From assembly GCA_023384675.1 (NCBI GenBank), contig JAHDVK010000014.1, positions 62,001 through 126,000 of the forward strand: 64,000 bases of DNA. The letters run 5' to 3'. Source of the stretch: Bryobacteraceae bacterium (GTDB lineage Bacteria; Acidobacteriota; Terriglobia; Bryobacterales; Bryobacteraceae). The position numbers and the translations under genes were made by a program. The number at the start of each line of letters is the position of its first letter. Positions within the stretch are counted from its first letter, which is position 1. Positions 46,368 through 55,598 of this stretch are shown in pieces. Under the pieces are notes generated by a model. That model ran no database searches, was not told the origin of the DNA, and saw only the letters and a list, made by a program, of their open reading frames with translations.

Positions 46368-47426
46368 ATGCGGCCGTTCATTCTCTTCCTGCTGCTTCTG
46401 ACGCCCGCTCTCGCCCAGACCCGCGAGACCGGCGAAATCAATGGCGCTCAATTCCTGATCGAGATGCCCGCCGAATGGAACGGGACGCTGCTGGTCTATT
46501 GCCACGGCTATTCCGGCTCTCCTGGGCGCTTCTCGCAGGAGAAGCCCTCCGCCCTCGCCATGCTCACCCAATCCGGGGCCGCCCTCATCCAGTCCGGCTA
46601 CGCGGCGGGCGGTTGGGCGATTGAAGAAGCGGTGAACGATACCCAGGCGCTCGTCCGCCACTTCATCGCGAAGCACGGCAAGCCCAAGCAGACGTATGTC
46701 CTGGGCCATTCCATGGGCGGATTTCTGACCATGACCCTGCTCGAGCAATTCCCCACCGTTTACGACGGCGGACTTGCCCTCTGCGGCCCGCTTGCGCCCG
46801 CTTCCTGGTTCATGAGCCGCCAGCCGTTCGACTATGTCGCCGTTTTCGGGTACTTCTTCCCCGGCGAACTGCCCCCGCCGCACCAGGTGCCGGCCGGGTT
46901 CAAGGGCGGCGCCGCCGGGACCGCGCGCATCCTCGAAATTCTCGAGAAAAACGCCGAAAAAGCCGCCGAAGTGCGCCGTTTTACCGGAATTCGCACGAAT
47001 AAGGATCTCGCCGGGACGCTCGTCTTCTTCACTTCGATCCTCCAGGAACTGCAGCGGCGCGCCGGCGGCAATCCCTTCGGCAACGAGAGCACGGTGTACC
47101 AGGGCACGAGCGACGACAACGCGCTCAACGACGGCGTCCAGCGCTATCAGGCCGCGCCGCGGGCGGCCGAATACGTCCATCGCTTCTACACGCCGCACGG
47201 GCGCCTGACGCGCCCCATGCTGGCGATTCACACCACTTACGATCCGCTGATCCCCTCCGCCGTGCCCAACTATTATGCGGACCTGGCGGCCCGCGCCGGC
47301 AGCGCTCATCTCTTCCTGCAGCGCTATACGAAGGCCGACGGCCACTGCGCGATCCCGCCCGCGGAGATCGTCCGCGGTCTCACTGACCTTCAGTCGTGGG
47401 CACAGACCGGCCAGCGCCCGCGGTAG
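46368..47426 (+). CDS. secreted alpha/beta hydrolase
   Basis: A 352-residue exported hydrolase with a signal peptide (MRPFILFLLLLTPALAQ). The nucleophile elbow is GHSMGGF with the Ser at about residue 115. The oxyanion-hole region is VYCHGYSGSPG, and the likely catalytic Asp (HTTYDPL) and His (DGHCAI) lie near the end. An ATG at 46359 would add three residues; the second ATG is preferred. The substrate is unknown; an esterase or peptidase role is possible. Confidence 0.82.
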   Translation: MRPFILFLLLLTPALAQTRETGEINGAQFLIEMPAEWNGTLLVYCHGYSGSPGRFSQEKPSALAMLTQSGAALIQSGYAAGGWAIEEAVNDTQALVRHFIAKHGKPKQTYVLGHSMGGFLTMTLLEQFPTVYDGGLALCGPLAPASWFMSRQPFDYVAVFGYFFPGELPPPHQVPAGFKGGAAGTARILEILEKNAEKAAEVRRFTGIRTNKDLAGTLVFFTSILQELQRRAGGNPFGNESTVYQGTSDDNALNDGVQRYQAAPRAAEYVHRFYTPHGRLTRPMLAIHTTYDPLIPSAVPNYYADLAARAGSAHLFLQRYTKADGHCAIPPAEIVRGLTDLQSWAQTGQRPR

Positions 47427-47487
47427 CGCGGCTTCATGAAACGTTCATTCCCATCGGCGCGCCCATGTTCTATCCTAAAGGGTTGCC

Positions 47488-48621
47488 ATGCGTATCTCAG
47501 TCTTCCTCCTCGTTCTCTTCACTGTTGCGTGCTCTTCCGGCCCCAAACCCCCACCTTCCCCTCGCATCAATGAAATCCAGTTGATCGGCACCCACAACTC
47601 CTACCGGCCGGGCCTCGGGCCCAGCGAAATGTCCCTGCTGCGAAAAACCGACCCCCGGCAGGCCGACAATTGGGAATACAAGCACCTGCCGCTGGACCAG
47701 CAACTGGATCTGGGCGTCCGCCAGTTTGAGTTCGACATCTTCGTGGACACCAATGGCGGCCTGTTCGCCAACCCGCTGGGGCCGCGCCGCGTCGCCCAGG
47801 CCGGCTTGCCCGCCGACCCGCCCTTCGATCCCAATGGCGCTCTGAAGCAGCCCGGCTTCAAGGTGATGCACGTGCAGGATCTCGACTACCGCAGCTCCTG
47901 CCAGCCCTTCACCAATTGCCTTTCGATCCTGCGCGAGTGGTCCAAGCGCAACCCCCGCCACCTGCCCATCTTTGTCCTCGTCGAAAACAAGGACAGCAAG
48001 CCCAAAGGCGAAGGCTACGTCACGCCCGAACCGGTTACTATGGAAGCCCTGAGCGCGCTTGATGCCGAGATCCGCTCCATCTTCCCGCCCGAGGAACTGA
48101 TTACACCGGATGATGTGCGCGGCCCCTTCCAGAGCCTCGAACAGGCCGTGCTGAAGCGCGGCTGGCCTACGGTGGAGCGCGCCCGCGGCAAGTTTATTTT
48201 CCTGCTCGACCAGGAACGCTTCACGCCGATGTACACGGCCGGCCGATCCATGCTCGAAGGGCGCGTGCTTTTCACCAACAGCCTGCCCGGCACGCCCGAT
48301 GCCGCCTTCGTCAAGTTGAATAACCCCTTGACCGATGGCGATGAGATTCAGAAGCTGGTCAAGGAAGGCTACCTGGTCCGCACCATGACCGACAATGGCG
48401 TGGAGGGCGTCCGCGGCAACGACACCACGCGCCGCGACGCCGCCTTCGCCAACGGCGCGCACTTGCTCAGCACCGATTACCCCTTCACTTACAAACATCC
48501 GCAGTCGGGCTATTCAGTTGGGTTTGATTCGGGCATCGCCCGCTGCAACCCCGTCACGGCCAAGCCCGGTTGCAGCGAGGCGCAACTCACCGAGGGCCCG
48601 CCGCCGGCCGAAGCCCAGTAG
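47488..48621 (+). CDS. PI-PLC X-like calcium-dependent phosphodiesterase, lipoprotein
   Basis: A 377-residue protein with a lipoprotein-like signal (LFTVACSSG, Cys15) and a PLC-type TIM barrel. Expected catalytic histidines are H36 in IGTHNSY and H128 in VMHVQDLD. Acidic residues suited to Ca2+ are in FEFDIFVD (E81 and D83). This resembles the calcium-dependent bacterial PI-PLC group rather than the calcium-free Bacillus type. It would cleave phosphoinositides or related phosphodiesters outside the cell. A TATCCT hexamer lies 11 bases before the ATG. Confidence 0.82.
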   Translation: MRISVFLLVLFTVACSSGPKPPPSPRINEIQLIGTHNSYRPGLGPSEMSLLRKTDPRQADNWEYKHLPLDQQLDLGVRQFEFDIFVDTNGGLFANPLGPRRVAQAGLPADPPFDPNGALKQPGFKVMHVQDLDYRSSCQPFTNCLSILREWSKRNPRHLPIFVLVENKDSKPKGEGYVTPEPVTMEALSALDAEIRSIFPPEELITPDDVRGPFQSLEQAVLKRGWPTVERARGKFIFLLDQERFTPMYTAGRSMLEGRVLFTNSLPGTPDAAFVKLNNPLTDGDEIQKLVKEGYLVRTMTDNGVEGVRGNDTTRRDAAFANGAHLLSTDYPFTYKHPQSGYSVGFDSGIARCNPVTAKPGCSEAQLTEGPPPAEAQ

Positions 48622-48674
48622 ACCGGACCACGCCGCCTCCCGAATCGTCATACAATAACGGCGGGAGGTGCGCC

Positions 48675-50195
48675 ATGGCACTCGATTCCACCAGACGACA
48701 TTTCTTTTTCGGCTCAATGCTGGCCGGCTCCGTCCCGCTCGGCGGCTTCGGACTTGTGCCTTCGTTGAAGGCGTTGGGCTACAAATCGCCCAATGAAACG
48801 ATGAATATCGGCGCCATCGGCGCGGGCGGCAAAGGCTTCAGCGACCTGCGCGGCTGCGACGGCGAAAACATCGTCGCCCTGTGCGACGTGGACGATCAGC
48901 GCGCGGCCCGCACGTACAACACCTACGAAAAGGCGAAACGCTATAAGGATTTCCGCAAGATGCTCGACTCCGAGCGCGGCAATCTCGATGCGGTGATCGT
49001 CGCCTCGCCCGACCACATGCACGGCACGCAGGCGATGTGGGCGATGCAGCGCGGCCTGCATGTGTACGTGCAGAAGCCGCTGGTGCGCACCATCTGGGAA
49101 GCGCGGCAGTTGATGGACGCGGGGCGTAAGTACAAAGTAGCCACCCAGATGGGCAACCAGGGCTATTCGAACGAAGGCACGCGCCAGTGCGCCGAAATGA
49201 TCTGGGCGGGCGAAATCGGCAATGTCACCGAAGTCCACTCCTGGACCGACCGACCCATGTGGCCGCAGGGCCTCGCCAGTGTCCCGGCCGGCAGCGACGC
49301 CGTTCCCGCGACGCTCGATTGGGATCTCTGGCTCGGCATCGCGCCGGACCGCCCGTTCACCATTGGCGGCCCCGGCTACCCCAACCAGTACGGCAACTTC
49401 TATCAGCCTTTTAACTGGCGCGGCTTCTATGACTTCGGCTGCGGCGCGCTGGGCGACATGGCGTGCCATATTCTGGGCGCGCCGAACATGGCGTTGCGGC
49501 TCGGCATGCCCACGAGCGTGGAAGCGATTCAGCGCGAAGGCGTCAGCGACTTCATGTTCCCGCGCAAGTCAGTGACGAAGTTCGAGTTTCCCGCGCGCGG
49601 GTCCATGGCGCCCGTGACCCTCTACTGGTATGACGGCTGCGAGGAGACGCCGAAGATCAAAGGCGTGCCCGACGGCCAGCTCCTCGGCGACCTGCCATCG
49701 AGCCCGCGGATGATGAAGGAACGCATGGCGGCCGCCCGCGCCGGTCAGCGCCCCGCATACACCGGCATGATCGGCGGCAGCTTCGATTACGAAGAGTTCC
49801 GCAAGGTGATGGACGATCCCGAAAAGCGCTTCCCGCGTCCGGATGGCAGCCTGTTCGTCGGCGACAAGGGCATGATCACCACCGGCACCTACGGCAGCGG
49901 CACCCGCCACGTGCCCGTCGAAAAGATGAAAGATTACCGCTTCCCCGAGCCGCTGCTGAGCCGCTCGCCGGGTCATTACCGTGACTGGATCCGCGCCTGC
50001 AAGGGTGGGGAACCGGCCTGTTCGAACTTCGACATCGCCGCGCCCTTCGTCGAGTGGATGCTGCTGGGCGTGATCGCGCTGCGCGTGGAAGGCAAGCTCG
50101 AATACGACGCCGCCAAGATGCGCTTCACCAACAACAACGAAGCCAACAAGTACCTGAAACCCACGTTCCGCAAGGGATGGACGTTCGCCGGATAG
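48675..50195 (+). CDS. Gfo/Idh/MocA family oxidoreductase, Tat-exported
   Basis: A 506-residue protein with an N-terminal Tat signal (STRRHFFFGSMLAGS) and a Rossmann fold (IGAIGAGGKG near residue 47, CDVDD at the end of strand 2). The family substrate motif E-K-P is read as VQKPL. The C-terminal domain has the QGYSNEGTRQCAEMIWAG helix typical of exported planctomycete and acidobacterial members. It probably uses a bound NAD(P) and acts on sugars. The ATG at 48675 has GGGAGG upstream; the frame opens earlier at 48570. Confidence 0.9.
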   Translation: MALDSTRRHFFFGSMLAGSVPLGGFGLVPSLKALGYKSPNETMNIGAIGAGGKGFSDLRGCDGENIVALCDVDDQRAARTYNTYEKAKRYKDFRKMLDSERGNLDAVIVASPDHMHGTQAMWAMQRGLHVYVQKPLVRTIWEARQLMDAGRKYKVATQMGNQGYSNEGTRQCAEMIWAGEIGNVTEVHSWTDRPMWPQGLASVPAGSDAVPATLDWDLWLGIAPDRPFTIGGPGYPNQYGNFYQPFNWRGFYDFGCGALGDMACHILGAPNMALRLGMPTSVEAIQREGVSDFMFPRKSVTKFEFPARGSMAPVTLYWYDGCEETPKIKGVPDGQLLGDLPSSPRMMKERMAAARAGQRPAYTGMIGGSFDYEEFRKVMDDPEKRFPRPDGSLFVGDKGMITTGTYGSGTRHVPVEKMKDYRFPEPLLSRSPGHYRDWIRACKGGEPACSNFDIAAPFVEWMLLGVIALRVEGKLEYDAAKMRFTNNNEANKYLKPTFRKGWTFAG

Positions 50196-50218
50196 CGGCT
50201 GGCATCGAAAAAGTAAAA

Positions 50219-50242
50219 GGGCCGCCCGGAGGGGCGGCCCTT
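50219..50242. terminator. bidirectional intrinsic terminator
   Basis: A perfect 10-bp stem (AGGGCCGCCC and GGGCGGCCCT) has a GGAG loop. It is followed by TT on the plus strand and by CTTTTACTTTTT on the minus strand. It lies between the convergent Gfo/Idh/MocA and DUF5684 genes and can serve both, best for the minus-strand gene. Confidence 0.8.
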
Positions 50243-50268
50243 TGCATGCGTGTGCGGATCGCGCGTGG

Positions 50269-50676
50269 CTACGCCGGGGCCGGAGCGTGTCCGGGCTGTG
50301 CCGCGGCGGGCCCCACATAGCGCGCCCCCCCGAACCCCAGGATCAAATAGAAGATCGGAGCCAGCAGCAGCAGCCCGATGCCGAAGCCCGCGCCCTGTCC
50401 GAAGCTTTTCGCCAGGTCCATGCAGACTAGAATGGCCACGACGAAGTTGACGAGCGGGATGAAGAAGAGCACCACCCACCATGTGGGGCGCCCCACGATC
50501 TTCATCAGCACGATGACGTTGTAAATCGGCACGATAGCCGCCCAGCCGGGCTGGCCTGCCTTTGCGAATACCTTCCACACGGCGGCAATCATGACGACGA
50601 CGACCGCGAGCCAGAAAAGCATGAAGAGACCGCCGAAAACGGCCAGCCCCCCTCCTACTGCAACATCAGGATCCAT
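50269..50676 (-). CDS. DUF5684-like small membrane protein
   Basis: A 135-residue protein with four hydrophobic segments and the GQPGWAAIVPIYNVIVLMKIVGRP block that I associate with the DUF5684/signal-peptidase-I-like small membrane family. Its function is unknown. The C-terminal tail is Ala/Pro-rich. The ATG at 50676 has AAGGAGG upstream, which settles the start. Confidence 0.82.
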   Translation of the reverse strand: MDPDVAVGGGLAVFGGLFMLFWLAVVVVMIAAVWKVFAKAGQPGWAAIVPIYNVIVLMKIVGRPTWWVVLFFIPLVNFVVAILVCMDLAKSFGQGAGFGIGLLLLAPIFYLILGFGGARYVGPAAAQPGHAPAPA

Positions 50677-50774
50677 TCGGACTCCTCCTTTTACTAATTG
50701 GGTTGGCATCCCGGCCCGCGTAGGACCGTTATGGCAGTCTAACCAATGAACGTCTTGATGTCCAGAAAGAAATT

Positions 50775-51566
50775 TCAGTCCCGCAGGGGCGCGGGAATGC
50801 TTTTGAAGGCGATCGCCTGCCCGGTAGGCAGCACGAGAGGCCGGAAAATCGAGCCCGCGAAGAAATCGTCCACGGCGCGGCGCGCGCCGGGACAGGTGGG
50901 AAAACCATAGTCGTCAAACACGACGCAACCGCCCACGGCGAGCCGCGGCCAGATGAATTCCAGGCAGTCCGTGATAGAGCGGTAAATGTCCGCGTCGATA
51001 TGGGCGAAGGCGATGGCCCGGCGCTCGAGGCCGGCGAAGGTGCTGGGGAACTGGCCGGGGTAATAGTCGCAACGTTCAGGAAAGCCGACGAATTCGCGCA
51101 CGGCATCGAGCGAGGTGTCATCGAAATCGCCCTGTTTGTGCCAGTCGCGCGAGGGGTCGGTGGCCGGCATCCCGGCGAACGTGTCGAACAGCAGCAGCCG
51201 CTTCGGCGAGCCCCGGTCCTCCAGAAACGCGGCAATCATGCGCGCCGTGCCGCCTTTGTACACGCCGCACTCCCACACGTCGCCCTCGAGCGAAAGGGCC
51301 TGCTCAAGCAGGGTGAGCAACACGTAGTAGCGGTCCGGCGATCCCAACGCATGGGCCGCGCCCAGCGCGCCATAGCGCTGAAACGGAGCGGCCGGATCGA
51401 GCCAGGGGTGGTAGACGGGCTGGTAGAAATCGAGGTTGTCCACCAGTCCTTCCAACTCGGCCGCATCTGAATAGTAGCGGACGGGTGCGGGCGGGACCGG
51501 CGGGACCGGTGCGGGCGGAGAGGGTTCGAGCCGCCGCAGGAGGGCAATCAAGTATTTCTTCAACAT
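50775..51566 (-). CDS. TylF/MycF-type O-methyltransferase
   Basis: A 263-residue SAM methyltransferase of the TylF/MycF macrocin O-methyltransferase family. The SAM-binding segment is VWECGVYKGGTARMIAAFLE. The metal-binding acidic residues are in AHIDADIYRS and FDDYG. Characterised members methylate sugar hydroxyls on glycosylated natural products with Mg2+. A Pro-rich stretch (about 15-28) follows the start. It diverges from the LuxE/ALDH operon over a 142-base gap. Confidence 0.85.
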   Translation of the reverse strand: MLKKYLIALLRRLEPSPPAPVPPVPPAPVRYYSDAAELEGLVDNLDFYQPVYHPWLDPAAPFQRYGALGAAHALGSPDRYYVLLTLLEQALSLEGDVWECGVYKGGTARMIAAFLEDRGSPKRLLLFDTFAGMPATDPSRDWHKQGDFDDTSLDAVREFVGFPERCDYYPGQFPSTFAGLERRAIAFAHIDADIYRSITDCLEFIWPRLAVGGCVVFDDYGFPTCPGARRAVDDFFAGSIFRPLVLPTGQAIAFKSIPAPLRD

Positions 51567-51708
51567 CGGCGGTCGGGCGCGCAGCCTGCGGTCAGTGTAC
51601 AACACGCACGGCGCGTACATTGTGCTGCTCTTTTGGCCGTTCGGGCATCTGCCATAAGGGGAGCGGAACAAAGGCTGTACACTGTGAGTAACCCCTAAGG
51701 ATCCCAAC

Positions 51709-52806
51709 ATGGCCACATCTCTCACCATTCCTTCCAGTCTGGAACCACGCATGGCCGAAGCGCGCGCGCGCCTCGACGCCTGGACCCGCGAGATGATCCA
51801 ATGGCACTTTTCGCCCGAGACCGGAGCGCCGTTCTGGCTCGATTATGCCGCGAAACTGGGCTGGGATCCCCGCAAGGAGATCCACAACTACGAGGATCTG
51901 GACAAACTCGGCTTCTTCCAGGACGAGTGGCTGCGCGGCGGTCCCGTCGAGCGCTGGATTCCGCGCGGCCTTGCCGGCAAGCCGATTTATGTCTTCGAGA
52001 CCGGCGGCTCGACAGGCGTTCCCAAGTCCCGCATTTCGTCCGAAGACTTCCGCGTCGACTACGAGCACTTCTCCGAAACGCTGCCCAATGAGGGTTTCCC
52101 GAAAGGCTCGGACTGGATTCATGTTGGTCCCTCCGGTCCCCGCCGCCTGCGCCTTGCCGTCGAGCATCTGGCGCAGCACCGTGGCGGCACGTGTTTTTCC
52201 GTGGATCTCGATCCCCGCTGGGTCATCAAGCTGATCAAACGCGGCGCCATGGCCGAAGTGGAGGCCTACAAGCGCCATGTTATCGATCAGGCGCTCACCA
52301 TCATGAAGGCGCACGACAGCGTGCAGTGCATGTTCACCACGCCCAAGCTGCTGGAGGCGCTCTGCGAGAGGATCAACCTGCGCAAGGCGGGCATCAAGGG
52401 CATCTTCTGCGGCGGTACCGAGATGACGCCGCAATGGGTGCGGTTTGCGCATGAGGAACTCCTGGAAGGCGTTGCCTTCGCGCCCACGTACGGCAACACG
52501 CTGATGGGCCTCGCGGTGTCGCGCCCGGTGAAGGCCGAGGATGGCTGGGCGATTGTCTATTACCCGCCTTCGCCGCGGGCGATGGTGGAAGTTGTGAATC
52601 CTCAGAAGCCCACTGAGGTCGTCGGCTACGGGGAAACAGGCCGAGTGCGCCTGACTACTCTGACGCGCGAGTTCTTCGTGCCCCGCTTCCTGGAGCGCGA
52701 TGAGGCCGAGCGCGACGTGCCTTACGAAAAATACCCCTGGGATGGCGTGCGGAACGTCCGCCCGTTCCAGAAGCTCGAAAAATCCGTGGTTGAGGGGGTG
52801 TATTAG
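51709..52806 (+). CDS. LuxE/PaaK-like acyl-activating enzyme
   Basis: A 365-residue ANL-superfamily protein of about the LuxE acyl-protein synthetase size. Visible motifs are the nucleotide loop ETGGSTGVPKS (about 98-108), the A5-like APTYGNTLMG and GYGETGRVRLTTL, where ANL enzymes bind ribose. It probably activates a carboxylate as an acyl adenylate and passes it to a carrier. Compared with full ANL enzymes the C-terminal lid domain is short or missing. It is the first gene of an operon with an aldehyde-dehydrogenase-fold partner that starts in its stop codon, as in LuxE-LuxC pairs. The substrate is unknown. Confidence 0.8.
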   Translation: MATSLTIPSSLEPRMAEARARLDAWTREMIQWHFSPETGAPFWLDYAAKLGWDPRKEIHNYEDLDKLGFFQDEWLRGGPVERWIPRGLAGKPIYVFETGGSTGVPKSRISSEDFRVDYEHFSETLPNEGFPKGSDWIHVGPSGPRRLRLAVEHLAQHRGGTCFSVDLDPRWVIKLIKRGAMAEVEAYKRHVIDQALTIMKAHDSVQCMFTTPKLLEALCERINLRKAGIKGIFCGGTEMTPQWVRFAHEELLEGVAFAPTYGNTLMGLAVSRPVKAEDGWAIVYYPPSPRAMVEVVNPQKPTEVVGYGETGRVRLTTLTREFFVPRFLERDEAERDVPYEKYPWDGVRNVRPFQKLEKSVVEGVY

Positions 52807-54248
52807 TGCTGCACATTCCGATTCTTCGCCACGGGCGGGAGTACCGGTCGATCGACACCGCCCCCGCCGTGCATTTCCTCACTCGCGAACCCATTGCCGA
52901 GGTCTCGCAGGCCAATTTCGGCCTGATTCGCCGCGACCTGATGAAGCAGGAAGCGGCGCGCGAGACGCTGGCCCGCTTCAGCACCCGCGAATTGATCGAG
53001 CTGTGCGAGCGCGCCGGCGAGATCTTCCTGAACGGTACGCTTCCGCTCGGGGACGCGCAACAGTCGCCTCAGGATTATGTCGAGCAAACGTCGGCTACCA
53101 CCGGCATGCCCTGGGTGCTGATCCGTCGCAACATGGCCAAGGTCCACGCCATGTTCACATCGATGGAGACAGTGCTGAACGGATTGACGCGCGGGCTTTC
53201 CATGGAGGTATTGGACCGGGGATATTCGATGGCCGGCTCGCCGATTTCGTTCTTCCCGCGCGGCGCCTCGATGGGTGTGGTGCTGCCTTCGAACTCGCCC
53301 GCCGTGCATTCGCTGTGGATTCCTGCGATCGCTTTGAAGACGCCGCTCGTGTTGAAACCCGGCTCGGCCGAACCGTGGACGCCGATTCGCATCATCCAGG
53401 CCTTTTTGCAGGCGGGCGCGCCGCCGGAGGCTTTCTGCTACTATCCCACGGACCATGGCGGCGCGAATGAAATCCTACGTTCCACCGGCCGTGGAATGCT
53501 GTTCGGCGATGTCGGTGCGGTGAAGCACTGGGCCACCGATCCGCGCATCGAGCTTCACGGCCCTGGCTACTCGAAGGTCGTGATCGGCGACGATTGCATC
53601 GACGACTGGGAGCGCTACATCGATTTGATCGCGCGCTCGATTGCCGACAATGGCGGGCGCTCCTGCATCAACGCCTCGGGCGTCTGGGTGACGCGCCACG
53701 CCGATAAGATCGCTGAAGCGCTGGCCGAGCGCCTGTCCACGATCCGCCCGCGCGCCGCGGACGATCCTGAAGCCGGCATTGCGCCGTTCGCCAACCCCGA
53801 AGTCGGCCGCCGCATCAGCGGCATGGTGGACGCGGGCCTTGCTGAGCCCGGCGCTCGCGATGTTTCGGCGCAATACCGCCCCGAGCGCTGCGTCGAGTGG
53901 CAGGGCTGCACCTACGTTCTGCCCACGATCGTGCGCTGCGACGCGCCGGAACACACGCTGGCGAACAAGGAGTATCTGTTCCCGTTCGCTTCCGTGCTCG
54001 AGGTGGCGGAGAGCGAGATCCCCGAGGTGCTGGGCCCCACGCTGGTGGTTACCGCGATTACGCGTAACCCGCTGTTGATCAACCGCTTGCTCGCTTCGCC
54101 GCATGTCGGCCGCCTGAATATCGGCGCCGTGCCGACCAACGTCATCAGTTGGGATCAGCCCCACGAAGGCAACCTCTTCGATCACTTGTACGCGCGGCGC
54201 GCGTTTCAGATGGTGGAGGAGCCGGCGCTGGCCGGGGCCGCGCAGTAA
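52806..54248 (+). CDS. aldehyde-dehydrogenase-fold (acyl) reductase
   Basis: A 480-residue ALDH-superfamily protein. The catalytic Cys lies in NGGRSCINAS (about residue 290). The glycine-rich segment before it is ELHGPGYSKVV, and a later KEYLFPFASVLEV matches the ALDH EEIFGPVLPV block. The N-terminal 130 residues are unlike ordinary ALDHs. It starts with GTG, overlapping the upstream stop by one base (TAGTG), with GAGGGGG upstream. The partner gene suggests reduction of an activated acyl group to an aldehyde, as LuxC does. Oxidation of an aldehyde is the alternative. Confidence 0.82.
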   Translation: MLHIPILRHGREYRSIDTAPAVHFLTREPIAEVSQANFGLIRRDLMKQEAARETLARFSTRELIELCERAGEIFLNGTLPLGDAQQSPQDYVEQTSATTGMPWVLIRRNMAKVHAMFTSMETVLNGLTRGLSMEVLDRGYSMAGSPISFFPRGASMGVVLPSNSPAVHSLWIPAIALKTPLVLKPGSAEPWTPIRIIQAFLQAGAPPEAFCYYPTDHGGANEILRSTGRGMLFGDVGAVKHWATDPRIELHGPGYSKVVIGDDCIDDWERYIDLIARSIADNGGRSCINASGVWVTRHADKIAEALAERLSTIRPRAADDPEAGIAPFANPEVGRRISGMVDAGLAEPGARDVSAQYRPERCVEWQGCTYVLPTIVRCDAPEHTLANKEYLFPFASVLEVAESEIPEVLGPTLVVTAITRNPLLINRLLASPHVGRLNIGAVPTNVISWDQPHEGNLFDHLYARRAFQMVEEPALAGAAQ

Positions 54249-54251
54249 CTC

Positions 54252-55562
54252 ATGAAGATTCTGTCGCTTACAGCCGGGGCCGCGAACATGTATTGCGGCT
54301 CCTGTCTGCGCGACAATGCGCTGGCGGGCGAACTGCTCCGGCAGGGGCATGAGGTGACGCTCATGCCCGTGTACACACCCACAAAAACCGACGAAAACAA
54401 CGCTTCCAAGGGCAAAAAAGTGCTCTTTGGAGGCATTTCCGTGTATCTTCAGCAGAACTCGGCGCTGTTCCGCCAGACACCCTGGCTGATTGACCGGCTG
54501 TGGGATGGCCGTTGGGCGCTGGAGGCCGCCGCGCGCCGCTCCATCGACGTGAACCCCAAGTTTCTGGGCGAGATGACCGTGTCGATGCTCGAAGGCCGCG
54601 ATGGCCGGCTGGTGAAAGAGTTCCGCAAGTTTGAGAGCTGGCTGAAGGATCAGCCCCGGCCGGACATCATCAACCTGCCGAATGCGCTGCTGATTTCCAT
54701 CGCTCCATCCATCAAGCGCGTCTACAACGGCCCGGTCACGGTGACGATGCAGGGCGAGGACCTGTTCCTCGATCAATTGCAGGAGCCATATCAGTCGCGG
54801 GCCCGCGAGCTGATTCGCGCCCACGCGCCTGCCGTGGATGGATTCATTTCGATCAGCGACTGGTACGCCGATCACATGGCCGCTTATCTCGGCCTGCCGC
54901 GCGAGCGGGTGCATGCCACGCCGCTGGGGGTGCGCGCGGACGACTTCACGCGCGCTCCGGAACGGCAGGACGGCGTCTTTCGCGTGGGTTATCTCGCACG
55001 TATCGCTCCCGAGAAAGGCCTGCATGTGCTGGCCGAAGCCTGGCGCGAATTCCGCAAGCAGTCCTCTGGCCCAGCGCGCCTGGAGGCCGCGGGCTATCTG
55101 GCCCCGGAACACCGCCCGTATCTCGATTCGATCGAAAAGCAGTTGAACGGCTGGGGGCTGGCCGGCGAATTTGCGTATCTCGGTGAACTGGGCAGGCCCG
55201 AAAAGCTACGGTTTCTCTCATCCCTCGACGCGTTTTGCGTGCCGCCGGTGTATGACGACCCGAAGGGATTGTATTTGCTGGAGGCGATGGCGAGCGGGGT
55301 GCCCGTGGTTGCGCCTGCGCGGGGCGCGCTGATTGAACACGTGGATGCGTGCGAAGGCGGTCTGCTGGTGGCGCCCGACGATGCGGGCGCGATTGCCGGG
55401 GCATTTTTGGAACTCGCCGAGAATCCCGTGCGCGCGCGTGCCCTCGGCGCGAGCGGCCATCTGGGAGTCGCCCGCCAGCGGTCGCTGCAGATGATGGCCC
55501 GCCGGACCCTGGCTGTGTACCAATCCATCATCGCCCCCTTGCAGACAGCCGCGCCCGCCTGA
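54252..55562 (+). CDS. GT4-type glycosyltransferase
   Basis: A 436-residue GT-B glycosyltransferase. The N-domain begins MKILSLTAGAANMYCGSCLRDN. The C-domain has GYLARIAPEKGLHVLAEAW and the donor-site block YLLEAMASGVPVVAPARGALIE with the expected acidic residue. It transfers a sugar from an activated donor, with retention expected for GT4. It lies three bases after the reductase gene, and the acceptor may be that pathway's product (inference). Confidence 0.9.
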   Translation: MKILSLTAGAANMYCGSCLRDNALAGELLRQGHEVTLMPVYTPTKTDENNASKGKKVLFGGISVYLQQNSALFRQTPWLIDRLWDGRWALEAAARRSIDVNPKFLGEMTVSMLEGRDGRLVKEFRKFESWLKDQPRPDIINLPNALLISIAPSIKRVYNGPVTVTMQGEDLFLDQLQEPYQSRARELIRAHAPAVDGFISISDWYADHMAAYLGLPRERVHATPLGVRADDFTRAPERQDGVFRVGYLARIAPEKGLHVLAEAWREFRKQSSGPARLEAAGYLAPEHRPYLDSIEKQLNGWGLAGEFAYLGELGRPEKLRFLSSLDAFCVPPVYDDPKGLYLLEAMASGVPVVAPARGALIEHVDACEGGLLVAPDDAGAIAGAFLELAENPVRARALGASGHLGVARQRSLQMMARRTLAVYQSIIAPLQTAAPA

Positions 55563-55598
55563 TGTGCTGCAATAGGAGGTCGGACTTCCAACGCCGCC

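Noticed and set aside
51709-54248. A bioluminescence (lux) operon
   Set aside because: Only LuxE-like and LuxC-like functions are suggested. No luciferase (luxA/luxB) or luxD-like gene is adjacent.
53475-55112. 545-codon open frame on the minus strand
   Set aside because: It is antisense to the ALDH-fold and glycosyltransferase genes, both of which have clear motifs. Its Arg/His/Gln-rich composition is typical of a shadow frame.
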